Assembly (NCBI RefSeq): GCF_024611995.1
Contig: NZ_CP102509.1
Coordinates: forward strand, 3,100,001 to 3,164,000
Direction: 5' to 3'
DNA: 64,000 nt
Source: Streptomyces sp. NBC_00162
GTDB taxonomy: Bacteria; Actinomycetota; Actinomycetes; Streptomycetales; Streptomycetaceae
The notes beneath the pieces were generated by a model. That model worked only from the letters and a program-made list of their open reading frames with translations. It had not been told where the DNA came from and ran no database searches. A program made the translations under genes and the position numbers. Within the stretch, counting starts at the first letter, position 1; each line of letters starts with the position of its first letter. Positions 48,004 to 57,077 of this stretch are shown piece by piece.

Positions 48004-48369
48004 CTGCCCATTTAAGGGGTGGAAGGCCCGGAAGGTAATGATTGACCCAATTTAGGACGTTCGCCGGAATGGGCCAACCAGGCCGCCTGTCCGCTATGTG
48101 ATCAACGATTCACACAGAGCGGTCGATAGTTATTCATCGAATACGAGGTGAGTGGCCCACCTCACCTAGGATTTAGCTAGAAACTCTCACTATTTGCACA
48201 CTTATGTCCGAGTAGGGACTTTTGGCGTTCGAGGCCGCGTCTGCCATAGTCGGAACCACGGCTTCCCATTGACCCGAGCGAAGTCGCCACGCCGAGGATC
48301 ACACCCCAATCGATCCTCGGCGCACCCATGAAGCCCCCACAAACCGCCCACCACGGCGACCAGGGGGCT
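48004..48369. other. AT-richer intergenic region with inverted repeats
   Basis: About 365 bp without a credible gene, and unusually AT-rich for this chromosome around 48100-48240. It must hold the promoter of the deacetylase-like operon. An inverted repeat AGGTGAG-N8-CTCACCT (48146-48167) could be an operator, and a separate strong hairpin lies at 48290-48322. A small RNA is possible but not demonstrable by eye. Confidence 0.5.
48290..48322. terminator. Isolated 11-bp hairpin
   Basis: CGCCGAGGATC and GATCCTCGGCG form a perfect stem around an 11-base loop. It is only 8 bp from the terminator of the ATPase gene and may be a second terminator or the 3' end of an unrecognised RNA from the intergenic region. 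Confidence 0.55.
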
Positions 48370-48371
48370 TC
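48330..48371 (-). terminator. Hairpin at the end of the ATPase gene
   Basis: GAAGCCCCC and GGGGGCTTC form a 9-bp stem with a long loop. The stem begins inside the stop codon of the minus-strand ATPase gene. Confidence 0.5.
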
Positions 48372-48882
48372 AGGCGTTCTGGCGGTCGGCGACGCGCATC
48401 TCGAACCAGGTGATCTTTCCGCGCGGCAGCAGGTCGGCGCCCCAGCGGTCGGAGAGTTTGTCGACGAGGAAGAGCCCCCGCCCGGTGGTGTCCAGCTCGT
48501 GGACCGGCATCAGACAGGGCAGTCCGCGCGAGGGGTCGCGCACTTCCACCCGGATCCAGCCGCGCCGCCGCAGCATGCGTAAGCCGAAGGAGCGGGCCCC
48601 GGTGTGCCGGACCGCGTTGCCGACGAGTTCCGAGACCAGCAGGACGGCGTGCTCGGAGATCTGCGGCGAGAGTCCCCAGAGCCGTATCACCACGCACTGG
48701 GTGAGCCTGCGCGCGGTGCCGGCCGATTCCGGCATGGACGGCAGGATCACTTCCGCCTCAGCCGGGTTCCCGTACAACTCCAGTGCCTTGAGGCCCTGTT
48801 CATCCTCAATCGCCGCCGTGAGCCGTACGGCCGAAGCGCTGCTGCGCTGCCGCGGCTGTTCCACACCCTCCAGGCCCGCCAT
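48370..48882 (-). CDS. Anti-sigma-factor-like ATP-binding protein (HATPase_c, RsbW type)
   Basis: About 170 residues. A short variable N-terminus precedes a GHKL/HATPase_c domain: SELVGNAVRHTGARSFGLRM is the N box, VEVRDPSRGLP the G1 box, and TGRGLFLVDKLSDRWG the G2 box. Streptomyces encodes many such stand-alone kinases; some are anti-sigma factors for SigB-like sigma factors and phosphorylate anti-anti-sigma proteins. No sigma factor or antagonist gene is adjacent, so the partner is unknown. The ATG at 48882 (MAGLEGVEQP) is chosen as closest to usual family length; the frame continues upstream to 49008. Confidence 0.85.
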   Translation of the reverse strand: MAGLEGVEQPRQRSSASAVRLTAAIEDEQGLKALELYGNPAEAEVILPSMPESAGTARRLTQCVVIRLWGLSPQISEHAVLLVSELVGNAVRHTGARSFGLRMLRRRGWIRVEVRDPSRGLPCLMPVHELDTTGRGLFLVDKLSDRWGADLLPRGKITWFEMRVADRQNA

Positions 48883-49139
48883 GCACCCATCATGGAGGGC
48901 CGACCTGCCCCTCCGGGCCGTTCCACGGGAAAAGCCCCTACGGAAGCATCGATTCCGCAGGGGCGTCCTGTCATATGCAAACGGCAAGCGGAGGCTATGT
49001 ATACCCACTTTGACCAGGGGTGACGCACCGCTCAGAAGTGATCACCGTGAGTGGATCACCGATTGCGCTTAAGGCTCCCTTAAGGCCTGGCTAATCCACC
49101 CACAGGGAGGACCGGCCGCATCCGCTCAGCGGACCGGGT

Positions 49140-49907
49140 TCATACGAACTTCGCCTTGCCCGGGCCCTCTTCGACGAAACTGCGCATGCCGCGCTCGCGG
49201 TCCTCGGTGGCGAACAGGCCCGCGAACCAGTTGCGTTCGATGGTGAGCCCGGTGTCGATGTCGGCCTCCAGGCCCGCGTCCACGCACTCCTTGGCGGCGC
49301 GCAGCGCGATCGCCGGACCCTGGGCCAGCTTGGCGGCCCAGGCGTGCGCCTGCTCGTACACCTCGGCCGCGGGGACCACCCGGTCGACGAGGCCCAGCGC
49401 GAGCGCCTCGTCGGCCTTGACCATGCGCCCGGTGAAGATGAGGTCCTTGGCCTTGGACGGACCGATCAGCCGGGACAGCCGCTGGGTGCCGCCGGCGCCC
49501 GGGATCAGGCCGAGCAGGATCTCGGGCTGGCCGAGCTTCGCGTTGTCGGCGGCAATCCGGTAGTCGGCGCAGAGCGCGAGCTCGCAACCCCCGCCCAGCG
49601 CATAGCCGGTGACGGCCGCGACGACGGGCTTGGGGATGCGGGCCACGGCGGTGAAGGAGTCCTGCAGCGCGCGGGACCGGGCGATCATCGCCGCGTGGTC
49701 CATCGCCTGCATCTCCTTGATGTCCGCGCCCGCCGCGAACACCTTCTCGCCACCGTAGATGATCACCGCGCGGACGTCGTCCCGGTCGGTCGCCTCCACC
49801 GCGAGCTCGCGCAGCCGGTCCTGGGTGGCGATGTCCAGGGCGTTCATGGGCGGCCGGTCCAGGCGGATGGTGCCGACGCCTTCGGAGACTTCGAGAGAGA
49901 TGGTCAT
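49140..49907 (-). CDS. Enoyl-CoA hydratase/isomerase family protein
   Basis: 255 residues, a full crotonase fold. The oxyanion-hole sequences are VFAAGADIKEM and VTGYALGGGCELALCADYRIA. The hydratase glutamates are present: Glu in GGGCELAL and Glu in LGQPEILLGLIPGAGGTQRL. It should hydrate trans-2-enoyl-CoA in beta-oxidation. The gene stands alone on the minus strand with 230 bp to the transpeptidase gene and about 257 bp to the ATPase gene; no thiolase or dehydrogenase is adjacent. Confidence 0.93.
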   Translation of the reverse strand: MTISLEVSEGVGTIRLDRPPMNALDIATQDRLRELAVEATDRDDVRAVIIYGGEKVFAAGADIKEMQAMDHAAMIARSRALQDSFTAVARIPKPVVAAVTGYALGGGCELALCADYRIAADNAKLGQPEILLGLIPGAGGTQRLSRLIGPSKAKDLIFTGRMVKADEALALGLVDRVVPAAEVYEQAHAWAAKLAQGPAIALRAAKECVDAGLEADIDTGLTIERNWFAGLFATEDRERGMRSFVEEGPGKAKFV

Positions 49908-49936
49908 ACGGGGAAGGTTAGCGCCGGTTAACGGAC

Positions 49937-49973
49937 GGTGGCCCGGTGCTGTGTGTCACAGCACCGGGCCACC
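49937..49973 (-). terminator. Strong hairpin terminator after the first L,D-transpeptidase gene
   Basis: GGTGGCCCGGTGCTGTG and CACAGCACCGGGCCACC form a perfect 17-bp stem around TGT, about 20 bp past the stop at 49994 on the minus strand. It also separates the transpeptidase genes from the enoyl-CoA hydratase gene. Confidence 0.88.
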
Positions 49974-49993
49974 TGGACTACGTCATGCGGGGC

Positions 49994-51238
49994 TTACTTG
50001 ATCCACTCCGCCCAGTCCATGTTCCAGCCGTTGAGGCCGTTGTCCGGGGAGATCTGCTTGTCCTTGGAGTTCTTCACGATGACCACGTCGCCGATCAGGG
50101 ACTCGTTGAAGAACCAGGCGGCGGGCTGGTTGCCGTCGCCGGCGCCGCGGACGTCCTTCAGGCCGACGCAGCCGTGGCTGACGTTCTCCGAGCCGAACGT
50201 GCCCGAAGAGGCCCAGTAGTTGCCGTGCACGAAGGTGCCCGAGTTCGACAGGCGCATCGCGTGCGGCACGTCGGAGATGTCGTACTCCCCGCCGAAGCCC
50301 ACCGTCGCCCCGTTCATCCGCGTGACCTTGTACTTCTCGCTGATGACCATCTGCCCGTTGTACGTGGTCGTCGACGGGGCGCCCGCGGTGATCGGGATGT
50401 TCTTGAGCACCTGGCCGTCGCGGACGACCTCCATGGTGTGCTCGCTCGCGTCGACCGTGGAGACCTGGGAGCGGCCGACGGTGAAGGTGACCGTGCGGGT
50501 CTGCTTGCCGTAGACGCCCGGGCGGCCTTCGACTCCGTCGAGGGCGAGCTTCACGGTGACCTTCGTACCCGCGGCCCAGTACTTCTCGGGGCGGAAGTCG
50601 AGGCGGTCGTTGCCGAACCAGTGGCCCTCGACGGGCACCGCCGGCTCGGCCGTCACGGTGATGGCCTTCTCGACGGCCTCGGGGTTGGTGATGCCGCGGG
50701 TGAAGTTGATCGACACGGGCATGCCCACGCCGACGGTGGAGCCGTCCTCGGGCGTGTAGTGGCCGATGAAGGTGTTCGTCGGGGTCAGGGTGGTGAAGGT
50801 GGTGTCCTTGGCGGACTCCCGGCCGGCCTCGTCCTTGGCGACCGCGTGCACCTTGTACTCGGTGGCGGAGGCCAGGTGGCGGGACGGCTCCCAGCTCGCG
50901 CCGTCGTCGGCCAGCTTGCCCTCGACCGCGTTGCCCTTGGTGTCGGCGACGGTCACCGTGGTGAGCTTGCCGCCGGTGCTGGTTATCTTCAGGATGCCGC
51001 TGGTGGCGACCTCCTTGGCGCCGTCGTCCGGCTTGACGCTGACCACGGCCTTGGATGCCTCGGTGCCGTTCTTGGCACCGCCCCCGGCATTGTCGCCACC
51101 GCTGCCGCTGCCGTTGTTTCCGCCGCCGCCACCGCTGCACGCGGTGGTCAGCAGCAGGGCGGCCCCCAGCAGAAGGGCCGGCAGGCCGGTGCGGACGCGG
51201 CCGCGTATCGGCTGCAGGTTCACTCTTGTTCTCCCCAT
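49994..51238 (-). CDS. L,D-transpeptidase lipoprotein with Ig-like domains
   Basis: 414 residues. The signal GLPALLLGAALLLTTAC carries a lipobox with Cys near residue 34, followed by a Gly/Ser/Asn linker. Two Ig-like domains follow (about 60-260). The C-terminal YkuD catalytic domain has VPHAMRL, TFVHGNYW and SHGCVGL, with the nucleophile Cys near residue 357. L,D-transpeptidases make 3-3 cross-links in peptidoglycan outside the membrane, as in mycobacterial LdtMt2-type enzymes with the same architecture. It is one of two tandem paralogues separated by about 100 bp. Confidence 0.95.
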   Translation of the reverse strand: MGRTRVNLQPIRGRVRTGLPALLLGAALLLTTACSGGGGGNNGSGSGGDNAGGGAKNGTEASKAVVSVKPDDGAKEVATSGILKITSTGGKLTTVTVADTKGNAVEGKLADDGASWEPSRHLASATEYKVHAVAKDEAGRESAKDTTFTTLTPTNTFIGHYTPEDGSTVGVGMPVSINFTRGITNPEAVEKAITVTAEPAVPVEGHWFGNDRLDFRPEKYWAAGTKVTVKLALDGVEGRPGVYGKQTRTVTFTVGRSQVSTVDASEHTMEVVRDGQVLKNIPITAGAPSTTTYNGQMVISEKYKVTRMNGATVGFGGEYDISDVPHAMRLSNSGTFVHGNYWASSGTFGSENVSHGCVGLKDVRGAGDGNQPAAWFFNESLIGDVVIVKNSKDKQISPDNGLNGWNMDWAEWIK

Positions 51239-51342
51239 GTCCCCCGCGCGCGGGCAGTCGCGCGCTTATCGACAGGAAATCACATGGGGAGAACACGAAA
51301 AGCCACGGTCATGTCACCGTTCCGTCCCAAGTGGCGGGCCGG

Positions 51343-52572
51343 TCAGGCGATGGCGGAGCCGGCGACCCAGTCGGCCCAGGACATGTTCCAGCCGCCCAGG
51401 CCGTTGTTCGGGGCGACCGTCTTGTCCTGCGAGTTGAGGATCTCCACCACGTCCCCGACCAGGCTCCGGTCGAAGAACCAGCCGGCCGGGGTGTCCGAGC
51501 CGCCGCCCTTGTCGTCGCGCAGGCCCACGCACCCGTGGCTCACGTTGGCGGAGCCGAAGGTGTCGGGACTGGCCCAGTAGTTGCCGTGCAGGAAGGTCCC
51601 GGAGGAGGTGAGCCGCATGGCGTGCGGGACGTCGGGAATGTCGTACTCCCCGCCGAAGCCGACGGTCTGGCCGTTCATGCGGGTGACGTCGAAGAGCTCC
51701 ATCACCACCATCTTCCCGTTGTAGGTGGTGGTCTTGGGCGCTCCCGCGGTGATGGGCAGGGTCTGCAGCAGCCGGCCGTCCCGGCGGATCTCCATGGTGT
51801 GCGCGGCCGCGTCCACGGTGGAGATCTGCGAGCGGCCGACGGTGAAGGTGATCGTCTTGGCCTGGATGCCGTAGGAGCCGGGCGCGCCCTCGATGTCGCG
51901 CAGGTTCATCTTCACCGTCACCTCTGTACCGGACTTCCAGTACTCCTTGGGCCGGAAGTCGAGCCGCTCCTTGCCGAACCAGTGGCCGACGATCTCCACC
52001 GGCGGGTTCGAGGTGACGGTGATGGCCCGCTCCACCTCGGCGCGTCGCGCGATGGCCCGGTTGAAGTTGAAGGAGACGATCATTCCGGTGCCGACGGTGG
52101 AGCGGTTCTCCGGCTTGAAGTAGCCGATGAACCGTTCCTCGGGAACGTAGGTGGTGAAGGTGGTGTGGCGGGCCTGGCGGCGGTCGTGCCCGTCGAGGGC
52201 GACGGCGTCCACGGTGTACTTGGCCGCGAGCGAGAGACGGGCGGCCTCCGGATCGGGGCTCCAGCTGAGCCCGTCCTCGGCGATCGCGCCGGGAACCTTC
52301 TCCTCCTGCGCGTCCTCCACCTTGGTCACCACGACCCGCTCCAGCCGGCCCTCGGGGACCGTGACGCTGAGGCGCCCGCCGGCGGGCACCCCCTTGGCAT
52401 TGTCGTCGGGGGTGATGCGGATGGCCTCGTCCGGCGAGCGGGGTTTGCCGGGCAACTCGATCTCGACCGGGGAACGGCCGTCCTGGGTGCATCCGGCCAG
52501 GCCGCCGAGCAGGCCCGCCCATGCCGCCACGGCGGCCAAGCCCGCCCCTGCCCGCCTCGTCAGAAGTGTCAC
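51343..52572 (-). CDS. L,D-transpeptidase lipoprotein with Ig-like domains (paralogue)
   Basis: 409 residues, same layout as the downstream neighbour. The lipoprotein signal AAVAAWAGLLGGLAGC is followed by Ig-like domains (for example RFIGYFKPENRSTVGTGMIV) and a YkuD domain with VPHAMRL, TFLHGNYW and SHGCVGL (Cys near residue 347). The WNMSWADWV ending parallels WNMDWAEWI of the other copy. Motifs are complete in both, so both should be active. The duplication is clear from colinear motifs, while the N-terminal linkers differ completely. Confidence 0.95.
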   Translation of the reverse strand: MTLLTRRAGAGLAAVAAWAGLLGGLAGCTQDGRSPVEIELPGKPRSPDEAIRITPDDNAKGVPAGGRLSVTVPEGRLERVVVTKVEDAQEEKVPGAIAEDGLSWSPDPEAARLSLAAKYTVDAVALDGHDRRQARHTTFTTYVPEERFIGYFKPENRSTVGTGMIVSFNFNRAIARRAEVERAITVTSNPPVEIVGHWFGKERLDFRPKEYWKSGTEVTVKMNLRDIEGAPGSYGIQAKTITFTVGRSQISTVDAAAHTMEIRRDGRLLQTLPITAGAPKTTTYNGKMVVMELFDVTRMNGQTVGFGGEYDIPDVPHAMRLTSSGTFLHGNYWASPDTFGSANVSHGCVGLRDDKGGGSDTPAGWFFDRSLVGDVVEILNSQDKTVAPNNGLGGWNMSWADWVAGSAIA

Positions 52573-52743
52573 GATCCCTCCAACGACCGGGCCCCTCCGG
52601 GGGAAACGTGAGCGGCGCGCACGTTCCGGGCGGAACAGTCCGGGCAGAACAGTGTGAAGGACCAGACGGGGGCGGGCCCAGGCCGGGACGCCGGGGCCGC
52701 ACCCCCCACCCCCGCAGGTACCCAGGAGCCGTGGAGGCGGGCA

Positions 52744-55062
52744 GTGTCGAGCGCAGCCGAGCAGGAAGAGGCGGTGGAAGCCGTCGGCAATGTGGTGGAC
52801 GCCGCGAACGCGGTGGACACCGAGAGCGCGGTCCGGGGCGGCCGTACCGCGCCCGTGCCGGGCGGCCAGGTCAGGGGCCAGGTGTTACGGGCGTACGCGC
52901 GCCCGGGACCACCGGTGTGGCCCGGGTCCTCGCATCCCCTGGGGGCCCGGTTCCACCACGGTCCGGACGGGACGGCGGGCACCAACTTCGCGCTGTGGGC
53001 GCAGGGCGCGGAGGCGGTGGAGGTGTGCCTGTTCGAGGAGGGCGGGGCCGAGACCCGCTGCGCCCTGACGGAGCTCACGCACGAGATCTGGCACGGTTTC
53101 GTGCCCGGCGTACGCCCCGGGCAGCGGTACGGATTTAGGGTGCACGGGCGCTGGGACCCCTGGACCGGTGCCCGGTACAACCCGTCGAAGCTGCTCCTGG
53201 ACCCGTACGCCCGGGCCGTGGACGGCGAGTTCGTCCTGCCGCCCGAGGTGTACGGGCACGTGCGGGACTGGCCGCAGCAGTACATCGCCGACACCGTGCG
53301 CGACGACCGCGACTCGGCGCCGTTCGTCCCCAAGGGGGTCGTGGTCCACGATGACGACGACTGGGCGGACGACGTCCGGCCGAAGACCCCCTGGGCCGAT
53401 TCGGTGATCTACGAGCTGCACGTGCGCGGCTTCACGATGCGGCATCCGGGGGTCCCCGAGGAACTGCGCGGCACGTACGCGGGCCTCGCCCATCCGGCGG
53501 CGGTCGAGCACCTGGTGAAGCTGGGCGTGACGGCGGTCGAGCTGCTGCCGGTGCACCAGTTCGCGCACGAGGACCACCTGCTGCGCCGGGGGCTGCGCAA
53601 CTACTGGGGCTACAACTCGGTCGGCTACTTCGCCCCGCACGCCGGCTACTCGTCGAGCGGTACGACGGGCCAGCAGGTCGGGGAGTTCAAGCGGATGGTG
53701 CGGGCCCTGCACGCGGCGGGGATCGAGGTCATCCTCGACGTGGTCTACAACCACACGGCGGAGGCGGGCGAGCTCGGACCGACGCTGTCCCTGCGCGGGA
53801 TCGACAACCGGGGCTACTACCGGCTCCAGTCCGACCAGCGCCGGTACGCCGACTACACGGGCTGCGGGAACACCCTGCACGCGGGGCGCCCGCACGTACT
53901 GCGCCTGATCACGGACTCGCTGCGGTACTGGGTGACGGAGATGGGGGTGGACGGCTTCCGCTTCGACCTGGCGGCGGCGCTGGCCCGCTCGATGCACGAC
54001 GTGGACATGCTGTCGCCGTTCCTGGCGGTGATCGCCCAGGACCCGGTGCTGCGGCGGGTCAAGCTGATCGCGGAGCCCTGGGACGTGGGCTCGGGCGGCT
54101 ACCAGGTGGGCGCCTTCCCGCCGCTGTGGACGGAGTGGAACGACCGCTACCGGGATGCCGTGCGGGACTTCTGGCGGGGCGCGCTGCCCGACGTACGGGA
54201 CCTCGGGTACCGGCTGTCGGGATCGAGCGACCTCTACGCGTGGGGCGGGCGGCGGCCGTACGCCTCGGTGAACTTCGTGACGGCGCACGACGGGTTCACC
54301 CTGAGGGACCTGGTGTCCTACGAGCGCAAGCACAACGAGGCGAACGGGGAGGCGGGCCGGGACGGGACGAACGACAACCGGTCGTGGAACTGCGGGGCGG
54401 AGGGCGATCCGCCCGAGGGCACGGATGCCCGGATCGCCGCGCTGCGCCGCCGGCAGCTGCGCAACCTCCTCACCACCCTGCTGCTGTCGACGGGGGTGCC
54501 GATGCTCGTCGCGGGGGACGAGTTCGGGCGCACCCAGGGCGGCAACAACAACGCGTACTGCCAGGACAACGAGACGGGGTGGGTGGACTGGTCGCTGCTG
54601 GAGGATCCGGCGTGGCGGGAGCTGTTCGCGCTGACCGCGCGGCTGATCTCGCTGCGCCAGGCCCATCCGGTGCTGCGGCGGCGGGCGTTCTTCTCCGGGC
54701 GGCCGCAGGGGGTGGACGGGCTGCGGGACCTGGCCTGGTTCACCCCGGCGGGTGCGGAGATGACGGAGCGGGACTGGTACGCACCGGCGGCGGCGCTGGG
54801 GATGTACCTGTCGGGGCGGGACATCCCGGGCCGTGACGAGCGGGGCCGGCAGGTGACGGACGACAGTTTCCTGGCCCTGCTGCACACCGGGGACCGGCCG
54901 GTGCCGTGGGTACTGCCGGGGGCGCCGTGGGCCGAGGGCTACGAACTCGTCCTGGACACCTCGCGCGAGACCCAGGCCGAGGCTCCGCTCACCCGCCACC
55001 GCGGCGGCGAGACCCTGACGGTCCCGGCCCGCTCGGTCCTGCTGCTGAGGGTGGTCGGTTAG
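52744..55062 (+). CDS. glgX: Glycogen debranching enzyme (GlgX/TreX type)
   Basis: 772 residues of GH13_11. The N-terminal CBM48 (PLGARFHHGPDGTNFALWAQGAEAVEVCLF region, about 60-150) precedes the TIM barrel: VYNHTAE, GFRFDLAAAL (nucleophile Asp about 408), IAEPWDVG (acid Glu about 444) and TAHDGFTL (Asp about 515). It hydrolyses alpha-1,6 branches of limit dextrins. The GTG at 52744 has GGAGG 8 nt upstream. Codon 48 (52885-52887) is TTA, in the non-conserved N-terminal extension, so full-length translation would need the bldA leucyl-tRNA. A start at 52915 or later would avoid it. The gene diverges from the transpeptidase pair. Confidence 0.93.
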   Translation: MSSAAEQEEAVEAVGNVVDAANAVDTESAVRGGRTAPVPGGQVRGQVLRAYARPGPPVWPGSSHPLGARFHHGPDGTAGTNFALWAQGAEAVEVCLFEEGGAETRCALTELTHEIWHGFVPGVRPGQRYGFRVHGRWDPWTGARYNPSKLLLDPYARAVDGEFVLPPEVYGHVRDWPQQYIADTVRDDRDSAPFVPKGVVVHDDDDWADDVRPKTPWADSVIYELHVRGFTMRHPGVPEELRGTYAGLAHPAAVEHLVKLGVTAVELLPVHQFAHEDHLLRRGLRNYWGYNSVGYFAPHAGYSSSGTTGQQVGEFKRMVRALHAAGIEVILDVVYNHTAEAGELGPTLSLRGIDNRGYYRLQSDQRRYADYTGCGNTLHAGRPHVLRLITDSLRYWVTEMGVDGFRFDLAAALARSMHDVDMLSPFLAVIAQDPVLRRVKLIAEPWDVGSGGYQVGAFPPLWTEWNDRYRDAVRDFWRGALPDVRDLGYRLSGSSDLYAWGGRRPYASVNFVTAHDGFTLRDLVSYERKHNEANGEAGRDGTNDNRSWNCGAEGDPPEGTDARIAALRRRQLRNLLTTLLLSTGVPMLVAGDEFGRTQGGNNNAYCQDNETGWVDWSLLEDPAWRELFALTARLISLRQAHPVLRRRAFFSGRPQGVDGLRDLAWFTPAGAEMTERDWYAPAAALGMYLSGRDIPGRDERGRQVTDDSFLALLHTGDRPVPWVLPGAPWAEGYELVLDTSRETQAEAPLTRHRGGETLTVPARSVLLLRVVG

Positions 55063-55121
55063 GTCGTGTCCGTCTCGACCCGCGGGGGGGCGAGGCGGTG
55101 CAGGGTCATAACCTCCCTGTC

Positions 55122-56321
55122 ATGACCCCGACCATCTGGCGGCTGCTGGCCGGCCGTACCTCCGCCGCCTTCGCCAGCGCCCTCATCCCCACCACCCTGA
55201 CGCTGGCGCTCGTCCGCAACGGCTCCGCCGGGGACCTCGGCCTCGTGCTCGCCTGCGAGTTGCTGCCGATGCTGCTCCTGCTGCCCGTCGCGGGGGTGGC
55301 CGCCGACCGGTTCCCCGCCCGGCGGGTGGTCCTCGTGGCCGATCTCGTACGGGCGGCCGCCCAGCTGGCGACCGGAGTCGTGCTCATGGCCGGTCCCGCG
55401 GACGTCCCCCGGCTGGCCGTGCTCGCGGCCGTGACCGGGGCCGCCGTGGCCTTCGGCACTCCCTCCGCACGCACACTCGTCGCCGCCGTGGTCCCCGAAG
55501 ACGGGCGGCTGCGCGTCAACACCCGGCTCGGGGTGGCCACCGGGCTCGCGCAGATCGCGGCACCGGCGGCCGCCGGGGTGCTGATGCTGGCCATCGGAGC
55601 CGGCTGGTCCTCCCTGCTCACCGCCGCGCTCTTCCTGCTCTCCGCGCTGACCCTCGGCGGCCTGCCGGTGGCCCCGGTCCCGCGCAGCACGCCGCGCGCC
55701 GCCTTCACCGCCGAACTGCGCGGGGGCTGGGCCGAGACCCGGCGCCACCCGTGGTTCCTCGCCAATGTGCTGGCCCACGGGGTCTGGCACCTGGCGGCCG
55801 GACTGCTGCTCACCCTCGGTCCGCTGATCGCCGTGGAGAGCCTGGGCGGTGAGACCTCCTGGGTGGTCATCGCCCAGGTCGGCACGGTCGGGATGCTGGT
55901 CGGCGTCTGGGCGGCCGGGCGGCTGCCGGTCCATCGCCCGCTGTACGCAGTGGCCTTCGGGGCCGCCGCCCAGGCGCTGCCGCTCACCGCCTTCGGGCTG
56001 CGGCTGCCGCTTCCGGTGACCGCGGCCGCGTTCTGCTGCGCCATGTTCGGACTGGGGGTGCTGAGCCCGCTGTGGGAGACGGAGATGCAGCGCCGCATCC
56101 CGCTGGAGGCCCTGGGCCGGGTCGGGTCCTTCGACACCCTGATCTCCTTCGCCGCGCGCCCGCTGGGTCTGGCGGCGGCCGCCCCGCTCGCCGCCGTCAC
56201 CGGGACCGCGGTCCCGCTGCTGGCCGCCGCTGCTCTGACCGCCGCCGCGAATCTGTCCGTACTCCTGCTTCCGGACGTACGCAAACGCCCGGAACCGGAA
56301 CCCACTTTCGCCCTGCGATGA
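55122..56321 (+). CDS. MFS transporter
   Basis: 399 residues with about 12 hydrophobic helices and MFS landmarks: VAGVAADRFPARRVVLVADLVR is the cytoplasmic loop 2-3 motif (G-x-x-x-D-R). The protein resembles the MFS_3/enterobactin-exporter-like group common in Streptomyces. The exported substrate is unknown. The ATG at 55122 has no good ribosome-binding site and lies 59 bp after glgX; it may be read from a leaderless or short-leader transcript. The CDP-alcohol phosphatidyltransferase gene follows 33 bp downstream. Confidence 0.88.
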   Translation: MTPTIWRLLAGRTSAAFASALIPTTLTLALVRNGSAGDLGLVLACELLPMLLLLPVAGVAADRFPARRVVLVADLVRAAAQLATGVVLMAGPADVPRLAVLAAVTGAAVAFGTPSARTLVAAVVPEDGRLRVNTRLGVATGLAQIAAPAAAGVLMLAIGAGWSSLLTAALFLLSALTLGGLPVAPVPRSTPRAAFTAELRGGWAETRRHPWFLANVLAHGVWHLAAGLLLTLGPLIAVESLGGETSWVVIAQVGTVGMLVGVWAAGRLPVHRPLYAVAFGAAAQALPLTAFGLRLPLPVTAAAFCCAMFGLGVLSPLWETEMQRRIPLEALGRVGSFDTLISFAARPLGLAAAAPLAAVTGTAVPLLAAAALTAAANLSVLLLPDVRKRPEPEPTFALR

Positions 56322-56354
56322 TGTGTTCGACATCGTCACTGAGGGGGTCCGTGC

Positions 56355-57077
56355 ATGGGGAGAGTCGGAGTCGCGCTGCGGGAGCTGCGCGGGGCGCAGA
56401 AGCCGGCGAAGGGTGTGTCGCTCTACTCGCGGTTCGTGAACCGGCCGATCGGGCGCTACCTGGCCGCCGGGTCGTACGCGCTCGGGCTCACCCCGAATCA
56501 GGTGACGCTGATCAGCGCCGCCTTCAGCTTCGCCGCCGCGGCCGCGGTCGCGCTGGCCGCGCCCTCCTGGGGGCTGGGGATCGCCGTGTGGGCCGCGCTC
56601 GCCGTGGGGTTCGCCTTCGACTCCGCCGACGGCCAGCTGGCCCGGCTGCGCGGGAGCGGCAGCGCCGCGGGCGAGTGGCTCGACCACGTCGTGGACTGCG
56701 CCAAGCTGACCGCCCTGCACTCCTGCGTGCTGATCGCCTTCTACCGGTTCCCCGATGCCTACGGGACGGGCTCGGACGGCTGGCTGCTGGTGCCGCTGGG
56801 CTTCCAGTTCGCCGCGGTCGTGACCTTCTTCGGCGGGCTGCTGACCGAGAAGCTCAAGCCCCGGCCGGCTCCGGGGAGCCCCGCCGCCGCGCCGTCGACC
56901 GTACGCGCGGTGGCGTTGCTGCCCGTGGACTACGGGGTGTTCTGCCTGGTGTTCCTGCTGCTCGGCGGCGGACAGCTGTTCCCTTACGCGTACGCGGCCT
57001 TCGGGGCGGTCGCCGGGCTGTTCCTGGCGGCGTTCCTCGTGAAGTGGTTCCGGGAGCTCAGCGCCGTTCCGCGGTGA
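56355..57077 (+). CDS. CDP-alcohol phosphatidyltransferase family membrane protein
   Basis: 240 residues. The full family signature D-G-x2-A-R-x8-G-x3-D-x3-D is present (Asp92 to Asp114, ADGQLARLRG ... GEWLDHVVD). Six membrane helices are visible, the last near the C-terminus. The enzyme joins a CDP-activated alcohol to an acceptor hydroxyl, making a phosphodiester lipid or polymer. The ATG has GAGGGG upstream. The convergent cytidylyltransferase gene next door could supply the CDP-alcohol, which suggests a phosphodiester-containing surface polymer or a modified phospholipid. Confidence 0.93.
   Translation: MGRVGVALRELRGAQKPAKGVSLYSRFVNRPIGRYLAAGSYALGLTPNQVTLISAAFSFAAAAAVALAAPSWGLGIAVWAALAVGFAFDSADGQLARLRGSGSAAGEWLDHVVDCAKLTALHSCVLIAFYRFPDAYGTGSDGWLLVPLGFQFAAVVTFFGGLLTEKLKPRPAPGSPAAAPSTVRAVALLPVDYGVFCLVFLLLGGGQLFPYAYAAFGAVAGLFLAAFLVKWFRELSAVPR

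Noticed and set aside
53108..54999. Long minus-strand frame within glgX
   Set aside because: Antisense shadow of the debranching enzyme gene, which has complete GH13 motifs on the plus strand.
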